From the NCBI GenBank assembly GCA_009801015.1, contig VHZZ01000165.1, positions 175,410 to 207,121 of the forward strand: a DNA stretch of 31,712 nucleotides, in the 5' to 3' direction. Under the pieces are notes generated by a model. That model searched no databases, had not been told where the DNA came from, and saw only the letters and a program-made list of their open reading frames with translations. Source of the stretch: Silene noctiflora (Eukaryota; Streptophyta; Magnoliopsida; Caryophyllales; Caryophyllaceae). The translations under genes were made by a program, and so were the position numbers. Shown one piece after another: positions 9,840-19,780 of this stretch (position 1 is its first letter; each line of letters opens with the position of its first letter).

Positions 9840-12800
9840 TCATTTAGAAGCCCAGGTGATCGCGTCAATCTCAGACTGAGCAGTTCTATACAACTCCAAC
9901 CTCTTACTCAGGTTTTGACGCCTCTGCATAATTGCTGGATCTTCATCTAACAGCTTACCCAGCAACCTCGCCTGCAGTAAAAAAAAAAAAACAGCGCATC
10001 AAAAATTTGCGACAAGGATGGGAACATTGAATGACAAAACTGCCATCTCCCTTTCAGGTATGGAACACAAATCTTCATCTTTAGGTACAAGTATGCTCAC
10101 CTCTTTCCCACCCAACTCGGTAAAGAAGTGGTCCAGAAGGCTCCTTTTGGCTTCTCGTACTTGACAGTAGACAATAGATTTAGGAATAGAGTGTCTCAGC
10201 GTTCCGCAGACCTGGTTCACATATGACAGCACAGTTGTTCCTGAAGATCAATGGAATAAAGGATTAGCAGTGAAAGCATCGGACACCCTGATGAATTTTG
10301 AGCACTTTTGAGAACATAAGGTACAGAAACAAAACGTTAAGGGTGTGCCATTAGGATCATATGCTACAATTTAACCAAAGCTACAGTTGAGATCTATAGT
10401 CGGAATAGGGAGGTGCCCAATGAACTTACCAATTCGACGTAAATATGAGTCATTGTAACGATCAAATATTGAATGTGTTGGGTTTCCCCCCTTCTCGACG
10501 TCTTGAGGAAGCTTCCTAAAAAACTCAACAGTCAAGTAGCCACACTCCATATCAACAAGCTGCAAAGTCGCTTTCTTACTTTCTTCACGCATCCTCTCCA
10601 ATGACTCAGTAGCGGCATTTGAAACTTCTACCCGTAGGGTAGGATATTGTTTTAATTCCTGAACTCCAAAAAGAGCATCACTTCAGAAATTGCATACATG
10701 CGACTTGCTGGTAAGAGAGGCAAGTACCAAAAAATGACTTGGAAGCACCGTCCACATCAAGCAAAGTGCACCAAATATAGACTCAAAAGAACAAATCTCA
10801 CTGCAACACCAAAATAAGCAATACCAAAGCTATGCAGTAGAATTATTAATGGTGATTTTACCGACGTCTCCTTGATAGATTTTTGTACCATCTCCTTCAA
10901 TATTGTATGGACCTGAAATAACAAATACAACTTCGTCAAAACACAACACTTCAGCAAAAAAAACATGCGACCAAATTGTTGGGAGGCAATCTAAAAGCCT
11001 TACACTTCTACAAAAGCACGAGTAAAAGCAAGTGATGCAGAATTTGAGATATACTCCGTATAATGTAAGATGCTAGTGCAAGCGATAATTTCTTACCTCA
11101 TAAATAAGTGAATTAGCAACCGATTCATCGGAGGAAATTTAACATAAATATAACAGAAAGAGGGTTGCAGGGAATATGATACGCATAAAACAGAGAAACT
11201 GTGAATCTATGAATCAAATCCCAACAATCTAGCGTTAGGCAAATGTTCAACAAGTTGCATTTCTAAAAAGAACTTACCGCATCCACTGCAGCCTCAGCAG
11301 GGCCTCTAATTGTACTCAAACAAGATTCAATCAGGCGACGATACCCTTGCTCCGGAGCAATAAGATGAGGTTGGTACCCATCGGCTTCAGTAATTAATCT
11401 CCGCACATTGTCCATGGATAGATTCTTGTCAAACTGTAACCTTTTCAAAGCAGCTGGAAGCTGATTGTCAAACACACCATAAATTTTGTCACCACCTGCC
11501 CGGCTGCAGAAGAAGTATTAACAAAAAGATCAGCAAAGAAACTCAGAACTCCCCAAGAAGAAAAAGCTTAATTTTGCAACCAAACAGATGTAATCCTATT
11601 CAGTTGATTCACTTTAAATAACATACACGCCATCAAGATGCTCTTTAAAGATCTGGTCAAATCCACGGCAAATTTCCATGATCATGTACAACTTTCCCTG
11701 CGTCAATACAAAGCAGTACAAGATAAACCAGAATCAAATCAGAGAAAATATGAACTTCCATGATCACGACAACTCTCCCTGCACAGTACAAATGAAACTT
11801 TCCTAGGTGTACCACTGATCGGCTACGGATGAATGGTACACCTAGGAAAGTTTCATTTGTACTGTGCAGGGAGAGTTGTTATATAACAAACTATAAACAA
11901 TAGCAATCAACTGGTACTCAGTTTTCTCCAATATCAGTGTTAGCTAGTTACTAGTCTGTATCATCAAATCATAGAGAAACCCATCCTTTCGTAACATTTT
12001 CGACCAACATCTGGTTTAAATGTTCCTATTGTCAGTAGAATTAATAAAAAGTAATAGAAAGAGAGCCACAGGTCATGGGCTCACGAAGAAAAGAAATACT
12101 TACTCCTGCATCCGTAGCTATAGGCCTTCCTAAACGGCTCAACTCTGTTTCTATATCAATAATAGTTTTGTTTATTAGAGACAGAAGGCCGGGAATCCGA
12201 GATTTGATGACGGTTTCTAAATGCTGAAATATATAGAAATGATCAGAAACTGACATGTTCACAATTTAATAGTTCGGAGTTAACAGAGATATTTACATAG
12301 AAAGAAAAATAACCTTCGACATCATCTTGGCTAAGAATTCTGAACCCATTCTATTAGCCATATGCTTGTAATCTGGGCTACTAGCCCAGAATTCACGCTC
12401 TTTGCGTCGAGCAGCCATCATATCAACACTTTTATTAATATCAGCTTGAGAACGATTCACAATACCAACCCAAGGATACTGCAGTTTGTAAGACCGACCT
12501 TCCAAAATCTGGTTCAAGGTATTCAATCAAGTGATAACAAGTAAAGGCATGATAGTTTTTTTGAATTTCAATGTGAAGGGGGTGGGCTACATTGCCTTTA
12601 TACAGAAACATCAAACCTATCAAAGAAGTACTCACATCAACTGCATCAGTTCCCTGATCCATAAGATCGACCTTCGTCAAAACTCCAAATGTCCTGTCTC
12701 CTAACATATGCAAGCCACAAAAAACAGCCAGACGAAAGCGTATTTGTTAGTATCTCCGCAGAAGGGCTGTAAACAACTAAATCAACTCATTGAGCTACAA

Positions 12801-15800
12801 GCAACCAAAAACAAAATTGATCATATATTTACACATGCTGAATATGTATAGTTTTAACTTAATAGAGTATGGAAGACATGCACAAGTCAAAAATAAAAGG
12901 TAAGGGATATCTCTTACCTTTTGGATCGACTTCACGTGAAATTTTAATGGCATCAGAAGTCGCAAGATCTTGATTGGCAGGAGAAATGGCCAAAATGATA
13001 CAGTTGGGCTGCAGTTTTAAGGCTCAAGCTGTAAGCAGTGAGCTTAGAGAATTTGTACTTATCAATCAATCAATAGACTCCAAGTTGAAACAAAAAAAAA
13101 AAAAAGAGTTCAAACAATTGCAAGGAATAAATGTAAAAGATTTAACATGCAGCTAATGATGAAATGTGTGTCTGACATTCGGAAGTCCAGGATTAAGGCA
13201 AATGAAGAAATGTGTGGCCGGAAGTCAATCCTTAATCCTTAATGGATAATCTGACCTTGTGTTATCCTTAGCACAAGTAGAAGATTCAAGAGAGATGCTT
13301 CAGTTACCTTTTCAATGTAGGAGCGAACCATATTTTCAATATCATGAACAGTGCTCTCGGGTTGACCCTCTGTAGAACCAGATAAACTTATTTCAATTAA
13401 ACATAAGACAGACAAAGTATTACCTATTTTCACTGTTGACGATTTCAATTCATGATAGTCCAAATTATTTCGGGATTAAGCCTTTGTTTGTTGTATATTG
13501 TATCACACTAAAGCAAACTTACACAAACTAATAGGAAAAGGAGCCTAAATATCAGATCTTCAGTGAGTGTAGCTTACCAACAGCGACTTTGGTGAGCCCA
13601 GGAAGATCAACAAGCGTCAGATTAACAACTGTCGAAAACCAAAACTGTATTAGAAGGACTTTGTTAACAACCTCAGCAAAGATGGAAAACTAATACGGAG
13701 TATATGAAGAAATTATACTAAAATGAATGTAGGACTTTGTTCAATATAAGAGCAATATTGCTTAACTGAATTCAAACAAGACATATTATCTACCAAACAG
13801 CATGACAACTTATGATGGTTTCTCGACAAGTGAGCAATCCCAACAAACAACAAAGGAGGTAATCATGAAACTTGCTGACAAGCTCATTATTCCTAACAAG
13901 TTACATTAGAAAAGCGAATGGAAGAGACGGCGTAAGTAAGTGACGTCGCCATCTTACCGTTGGGGGAATATATACTTAAATGAATGGGAACAGTAGAGAT
14001 TGCTTTAGTACGTCCTGTTTCTCTATCAGTCTCGTCTGAAATCTCCTTCCTCACAGCAGCTGCACAGAAAGAGTTCAGTTTTGAGCTCAAAGGTATAAAA
14101 AAATGGGGTCAATTAAAAACTGAAATATACAAGTTAAGCGAAAAGAAATATTAGCAACAAAATATGGAGGTGCATATAACCCTTCTTAAAAGAGGTAAAA
14201 TCCCATTTCTTCCCGAGAAAGGAAAACATACCGAAATCAGTAATCCGTTTCCTAGGAAGGTGCATAAATTCCGCCCATTCTCTATTTTCGTCAACCCTGT
14301 GTAGTTGTAAAACTAGCGGACGCCTAGTCACAATCCCTGCAAGTGTATATAAGCAATAACTACATATGTGATATTTAAGAAGAAACCAGCAAACAATGAA
14401 TTAAGTGAAACCAGTAGTTTATGATACTAAAAGTGTCAAGGAACAAAATCTAACCAGACCCGCGAGGCAGAAAGTCCTTGCCAACAATGCTTTCCAAAAC
14501 AGAAGACTTTCCAGAACTCTACAAACCATCGAAAGATCTCACGTGTGGATGAACATATTAAAAAGTACGACGATAAGCAAAGGAAAACATACGATGTTGC
14601 ATTGTAAACGACTAAACCTAGAGCCTATGAAGCATGGCCTTGTCTACTAAAAATTTGCGAAGGTAATGTATTAATGTAAGCTTCCCCACACTCATGATCA
14701 TGTGACCTAAAAACCAAGGCTTCCTTGTAAAAGGGTGGCTAGAAAGTTGAAAGCAAAAAGAATTCTAGAAGCGAAAACATGTTTACTATAAATCACCTTC
14801 TATAGTAGACTTTTCAACTAATAGCCCAATTCAACATTTAGCAAGCATTTTTTACGCTCTCCAAGGATAAACAACAATTCCACTCGTCAGGACCTCTATA
14901 AGATATCAATATAAGAGAACGAGTCATCTGGCTCTATTACCATGTACAAAGACACTCTCAACCAAAAGCAAGTTGATAACTGAGGCCCAATCAATGATTC
15001 TTATACTTTAATAACACCTTGAGATCCCGGATGCCCTCCCAACTCACGGTGCACTGATTACACTATACTACCTCAAATGCTCCGTCACTAAAATAGTACC
15101 ATCATAACCCGATTATCTTTCTTTTGCTTAGATCATCTAGTTAATCCTCGAAGAAATTATTTATGACTTCACTCCATAAGCCAGACACGACTTCGATCCA
15201 AACTTTCTTTCATCATTCATAAAACTCAGCCGTAACAACAATGATCATACAGCAAATACCCACGCCATGTACTAAGTAATGGAAAAATTCTTGTATCCTC
15301 CTGAAGGACCGTACTCCTCACACCTAAGCCTTTATAATATTCCATTTGGTAGATTGTCTTTAGCTGTAAGGACACAATAACTTTTCTAAGTAATGAGGAG
15401 CTCAATCGACAAAAAAAGTCGACCTAGCCTCCCAAAATCTCGACAATGTACTTACACACATGAGTATATCAAACAATTTTTACACTATTATTCTGTACAT
15501 TATAGACTAAATCCACGGTAGAATCATTAACTAGTAACTACCATCGATGACATTCCGCAATTATGAACACATTATTTCCGTGACAACGAACTATTAGAAA
15601 AATCAAATTATCAATGTTAACAAAGAACAGACTAATATGCATAAATCCGAAATAATATACTCCCTCCGTCCCAGTACTTATCCCATTTTAGAGCGTCTCA
15701 TTCATTTGTTTAACATTCTAACAAATGGTCCCTCAACTCTTCTTAATCATTGTGTCAAATACAAAGGTAAACAAATGACCGGGACGGGGAGTATAACTTA

Positions 15801-16007
15801 TGATAAGATATACTCTCTACATATAGGTCGTTTCATTGAGACGGAGGGGTAGAAGAATTAATAACTTAAATTTTATACCTGACCGCCGACGACGGCAATG
15901 GAAGGGAGAGCGTCCCAAAGAGTAGGAAGAGTGCTCTCGTCGCCATGATCGCCGAGTGCTGTGCATGCTCTTTGTATCTTGTTTACGAACGATATCAAGT
16001 TCTCCAT
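9840..16007 (-). CDS. DRP1A: Dynamin-related protein 1A-like (phragmoplastin), 16 exons, complete
   Basis: Exons on GT-AG sites: 15879-16007, 14455-14518, 14232-14336, 13958-14059, 13578-13628, 13308-13369, 12918-13008, 12636-12700, 12314-12508, 12104-12223, 11627-11697, 11278-11503, 10862-10912, 10430-10658, 10101-10240, 9840-9971. The total is 1833 nt, 610 residues plus TGA, all in frame. The GTPase motifs are present: G1 GGQSSGKSS (41-49, split by intron 1), G2 Thr68 in GIVTRRP, G3 DLPG (141-144), G4 TKVD (210-213), G5 NRSQ (241-244). The stalk/middle region includes [20 protein letters not shown], and the GED follows to the C terminus DAITWASK. There is no PH domain or proline-rich tail, as expected for the DRP1 class. 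N terminus [20 protein letters not shown] and the 610-residue length point to DRP1A/B rather than C/D/E. DRP1 proteins assemble at the cell plate and in clathrin-coated pits. The donor of intron 9 (GTTATT) is weak, and intron 10 holds an inverted repeat. Confidence 0.97.
11756..11782 (-). repeat. Duplicated copy of the exon 11 splice-acceptor region inside DRP1 intron 10
   Basis: The 27 nt at 11756-11782 repeat the real intron 10/exon 11 junction at 11674-11701 with about two mismatches and one deleted base. The copy keeps GCAG followed by GGAGAGTTGTCGTGA, against the true GCAG/GGAAAGTTGTACATGA. If spliced as an exon it would meet TGA in the fifth codon. It abuts and partly forms the 3' arm of the hairpin. 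Confidence 0.85.
11769..11879. repeat. Perfect inverted repeat (46-bp arms, 19-nt loop) in DRP1 intron 10
   Basis: Arms are 11769-11814 and 11834-11879, complementary at all 46 positions by eye, with spacer 11815-11833. The transcript of the dynamin gene would fold this into a long perfect hairpin. It is located 71 nt upstream of exon 11. The outer end of the left arm is derived from the duplicated acceptor sequence. Confidence 0.95.
15660..15791. mobile_element. Stowaway-like MITE in DRP1 intron 1
   Basis: Terminal inverted repeats CTCCCTCCGTCCC at the left and GGGACGGGGAG at the right are flanked by TA on both sides (15658-15659 and 15792-15793). Subterminal ATTTGTTTA and TAAACAAAT also pair. 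The length of about 132 bp and the TA target site are those of Stowaway (Tc1/mariner-derived) elements. It is non-coding. It lies in the first intron, about 0.2 kb downstream of exon 1 in transcript direction. Confidence 0.9.
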
Positions 16008-16274
16008 TTTCGCAAAAGTAATTAAGTTTTTGAGATCGGAGATTACGATTTTAATGGAAGTAATTGCGAAGGAGGAAAATAATGAGGGTTTCGACTTTCG
16101 ATGAAGAATGATGATCCGTAAGTTGGGAGAAACAGAGGAATCTTGTTTTTTTTGTTTTTTTTTCTTCCGAAAACGGTTGTAAAATGTTCACAAAATGTTC
16201 ATGTGAACATTTTTTAGTCTTTTTAGTCGATTTTGGGAACAGAATATGTTAAAGGCTACGTTAGTAATTTAATA

Positions 16275-16543
16275 CTCCCTCTAATTTAGACAGATGGTAA
16301 CACTTACCTAAAATGGATGAACCACATCAATGGTAACATACCATATTTGGCATAAAAAATGACTAAATTACCCTTACATCCACCACCTATTTACAACTTT
16401 ATCACTCACTCACCAACTACCTATTTAATCCACATAAACTCATGTGGCCCCAATCAAACTTTTCTACTTTATCCCTCACTTTTTCACCTTTTCTTAAATA
16501 ATCACTTTTACCCTATGTTACCATTTGTCTGGATCGGAGGGAG
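16275..16543. mobile_element. Stowaway-like MITE upstream of DRP1
   Basis: A 269-bp element has imperfect terminal inverted repeats of about 28 bp (CTCCCTCTAATTTAGACAG at the left against CTCCCTCCGATCCAGACAA on the complementary right end, both continuing into ATGGTAACA). TA flanks both ends (16273-16274, 16544-16545). It starts 268 bp upstream of the dynamin start codon, so it sits in or near the promoter. The open frame inside is not a gene. Confidence 0.9.
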
Positions 16544-16545
16544 TA

Positions 16546-17311
16546 TCATCTATTTATTTAACGGGCTAGTGATCATTTTTGTACGAGTTTTATGTATTTA
16601 TGGACGTAAATAACAATAATATCCCTTTTATTTTAATGATTTCACGTTAATACCCTTCTTTTAATCTCTATCTCTCTTTTCTCACTCTAACTACCACTAT
16701 CCAACCACCACGCGTCAGCCACCACCCTCTCACCGCCGCCTCACATGCGCCGGTATTGACGACCTTCTCAGACTAGTTTTAAACCCGTGCAAAAATAACG
16801 CTGAGATATTCATTATCAAAAAAAAAAAAAGTTGAAAAAATATGAACATGCAGCACGTATCTCGAGTAATTCATATACAATTATTGTGGTTTGTTGCGAT
16901 TTGTTTGTGTGCGCTATGTTCAATTCATCGTAATTTATATACTAATTTTGCTGTACTAAGGGTTTAATTACTTAATCGTTATAAACCCTAATTTAATCTC
17001 TCCCTAATTTAATTATTGTAAACAAACCTTAATATAATTAATAAAATTAAGAATTAGAATGATTACCTGATCGATACGAAAATTAACATCCATAATTGTG
17101 TAATTTGACGAAGTTGATTAATTTTGTGAGGGAGAGAATTAGGCAAAGGGCACACTATTGGAAAATAACGAAAAAAAGTCCATGAATGAGTAAAATCCGT
17201 ACATGAATGAGCAACTAAATAAGTTAGGGGTGAAAAAAATATCTTTTTAAATAAGAAAGTTATTGATAATTTACTTGTATTAACTAAATAAGTTAAGGGT
17301 GAAAAAAATTG
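16546..17311. other. AT-rich intergenic with a short direct repeat
   Basis: No gene is seen. The phrase AACTAAATAAGTTAGGGGTG with a following A-run occurs at 17213-17240 and again, with small changes, at 17282-17309. A short motif ACTAGTTTTAAACCCGTGCA at about 16773 resembles a repeat end found widely in plant intergenic DNA (from memory). Confidence 0.5.
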
Positions 17312-17625
17312 GCCTGAATCGGCAAATCAGACCGACCCGGACCAGCTGGTCTGGTTTTCGGTCCCAAAAATTATGGTGACCGGTCTCTGGTCGGGTCCGT
17401 TCCACATTAAAGAAAACTCAATTTACCTTGTAAAGTAGTACTGGTCCAGTCCAAACTCGGTAAAAAACAACCTAAAGGGTTCTGGACTTACGGCTGATTC
17501 GGTGCGGTCTTGGGTTAGGTGGTTAGCCGGTTCGGTTTCAGACTGATTAACAACCGTAACTTAAATGGGTGATATTTATCCCGTCACAAACTTGCGACGG
17601 ATTTCCCGTCACAAGTAAGACTCGT
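17312..17625. repeat. Degenerate GGTC/ACCGG repeats plus a MITE-end fragment
   Basis: Positions 17312-17545 are rich in imperfect copies of GACCGACC, CCGGTC and GGTCCGGT. At 17579-17617, CCCGTCACAAACTTGCGACGGATTT and CCCGTCACAAGTAAGAC match the ends of the GACGGATAGTGTCCGTCACAAG MITE family seen at 24213-24408. This looks like a solo fragment of that family. Confidence 0.65.
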
Positions 17626-17635
17626 TGTTATATAA

Positions 17636-17785
17636 ATGGCCAGTAGAGATTCTTTGGGCTGAGTCGGGCCAGACTTACCTGGAGAAGGGGCGGGATTGGC
17701 CGGGCCTGGCCAAGCTGGGAATATGTTCAACCCGGGCAAGGCCCATGGTGGATGGAGGGCAGGTCGAGCTGACGGGCATGTGTAA
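17636..17785. repeat. Low-complexity GGCCGGGCC-type sequence, left of the foldback element
   Basis: A GC-rich stretch with repeated GGCCGGGC, GGCC and GGGC words is interrupted by the foldback element. It continues on its other side at about 18837-18930 with the same words (GGGCCGGG, GGCTGGCCGGGCC). The two parts were probably one tract before the insertion. Confidence 0.65.
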
Positions 17786-17794
17786 TATTTTTTG

Positions 17795-18802
17795 GGGTTT
17801 TTCTCTCTTGTGCCCCTGAAGTTTTCACTTTTCTAAGTTGTACCCTTACATTTGGCAGAATACTAATTGTACCCCTAAGTTTCATTAGTTGTTCCCAAGC
17901 GTGACCTAAACACTCTAAATCGTCAACTTTTTCCGTTAAGTGCTAACATGGCTTTAACTTTTAATTTATTTATTTTAATTTACACTTTCCCCCTATTTTT
18001 CATTGTTTACCATCTATTTCTTCAACCTCCATTTATTCTATTCATTACTTCATTCTTCAACATTCACTTATTTCATTCATTACCCATTTTTCACCTTCCT
18101 TTTATTTCATTAATTTCGTGGTTTTGCTATTACATATATTAATGACCACAATTTCTTCAAATTTCATCTAATCTTTGGNNNNNNNNNNNNNNNNNNNNNN
18201 NNNNNNNNNNNNNNNNNNNNNNNNNNNNNNNNNNNNNNNNNNNNNNNNNNNNNNNNNNNNNNNNNNNNNNNNNNNNNNNNNNNNNNNNNNNNNNNNNNNN
18301 NNNNNNNNNNNNNNNNNNNNNNNNNNNNNNNNNNNNNNNNNNNNNNNNNNNNNNNNNNNNNNNNNNNNNNNNNNNNNNNNNNNNNNNNNNNNNNNNNNNN
18401 NNNNNNNNNNNNNNNNNNNNNNNNNNNNNNNNNNNNNNNNNNNNNNNNNNNNNNNNNNNNNGTGAGGAAAAATTGAGGGAAATTAATCAAATAAAAGAAG
18501 AGTGAAGAATGGAGTAATGAATGAAATAAATGAAGGTTGAAGAATGGAGTAATTAATGGAATAAATGGAGGTTGAATAAATGGAAAGAAAACAATGAAAA
18601 AAATGGGGGAAAGTGTAAATGAAAAAAAATTAAAGAAAAATTAAAGTATGTTAGCATTTAACGGCAAAAGTTGACGATTTAAGATATTTAGGTCACGTTT
18701 GGGAACAACTAATGAAATTCAGGAGTACAATTGGTATTCTGTCAAATGTACGGGTACAACTTAGAAAAGTGAAAACTTCAGACGTATAAGATAGAAAAAC
18801 CC
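17795..18802. mobile_element. Foldback / Mutator-type element with long TIRs and N-gapped centre
   Basis: The left part (from 17795, GGGTTTTTCTCTCTTG) and the right part (to 18802, ending AAAAACCC) are inverted copies of each other for about 325 bp. Shared blocks include CTGAAGTTTTCACTTTTCTA and AAGTTGTACCC near the ends, and AACATTCACTTATTTCATTC-like sequence deeper in. Similarity fades near 18119 on the left. The flanks TATTTTTTG (17786-17794) and TATTTTTTT (18803-18811) match at 8 of 9 positions, consistent with a 9-bp Mutator-type target duplication. The true length is unknown because of the 283-N gap. No transposase is visible. Confidence 0.85.
18179..18461. other. Assembly gap (283 N)
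   Basis: A run of N lies in the loop of the inverted-repeat element. Open frames crossing it are artefacts. The gap may hide the element's internal cargo, and its real length is not known. Confidence 1.
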
Positions 18803-18811
18803 TATTTTTTT

Positions 18812-19225
18812 TTTTTTACTAAATAGTCAATCAAGGGTGGGCCGGGTTTGGTTTTTAAGACCCAAGAGGAACGGGCTGGCCGGGCCAGGGTGTAGGAAAG
18901 GGAAGCTCGCTGGTTCGGCCCATGCAATTGGCCAGCTCTATAAATGGGTGCGTTTTTTACCGTTTTAATTTTATCTACCCACCTTAAGAGAGACTGGTAC
19001 AAAGAAATCCTTAATACATACTCCCACTGTCCGGATCATTTGTTTATAAGGGGAGTGTCAATTATAAGATGACAAGTAGACTAAATTAAATGTAAAAGAT
19101 CAAATTACTGATCAAATACAATACTAACATACACTTAAAAATGGAATATGACGACAAATAATGGTTTGGGGATTAAAAGCTAAAGAAATCGTGAGAAAAT
19201 GGAAAGAAATCCACAGGATTCAAAT
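18812..19225. other. Intergenic with a half MITE end
   Basis: This holds the right part of the GGCCGGGCC tract. At 19019-19055 there is one Stowaway-like end (CTCCCACTGTCCGGATCA followed by TTTGTTTATA) for which I find no partner. No gene is supported. Confidence 0.55.
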
Positions 19226-19417
19226 TCCCATCACACTCCATTAACACCAGAAGATCAGCAGACCACCATAATAAAATGAGGGGAAACAGCTATGGTTAGA
19301 GGACAAAGAATTGATATCATAAAATTGCAAGTATAAACCAATTCTTCAAAATCCTGAAATTGGTATGTGTATATATTGATCTAATAATGTCTTCAGTTAT
19401 GTCATTGTTATACGTTA

Positions 19418-19510
19418 CTCCGTCCAGTTATTTGTTTACCTTTTATTCTCAATACTCTTTGCGCGTGGTATTGTAATCAAATTTAAACAAATGATTGGGA
19501 CCGAGGGGAG
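19418..19510. mobile_element. Short Stowaway-like MITE upstream of FBA F-box gene 1
   Basis: The left end CTCCGTCCAGTTATTTGTTTA pairs with the right end TAAACAAATGATTGGGACCG followed by AGGGGAG, and TA flanks both sides (19416-19417, 19511-19512). The element is about 93 bp and lies 270 bp upstream of the F-box start. In copy B only an internal piece with ATTATTTGTTTACCTTTTAT is left (about 27941-27960). Confidence 0.85.
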
Positions 19511-19780
19511 TACTTAATCTATAATCCTATTCCTCTGTGTTCTTTGATTTATGTTATTGTACTTATTTGTAGCCATTTAAAGGGTCATCTAATTCAAAAA
19601 ATAATTGGTTTAATATTTTGTTTGTGGAATTGCTTTAACATTTTGTTGGTGGAATGTGGTATAGTGATTCGATGCAACTCTCGACCCAATTTTCATCTCG
19701 GGTCATTTGGTAGTTTTGTTCTACAGAGTATTTATATTACAGGTTATGTTGCTTGCTTACTCAATTTGATATTCCAGAAT

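Noticed and set aside
18164..18490. Open frames across the N run
   Set aside because: They are artefacts of translating unknown bases.
19544..19780. 79-codon N-terminal extension of F-box gene 1
   Set aside because: It precedes the F-box, has no counterpart in copy B, and overlaps the end of the MITE-bearing upstream region. Both copies agree from MELPD onward.
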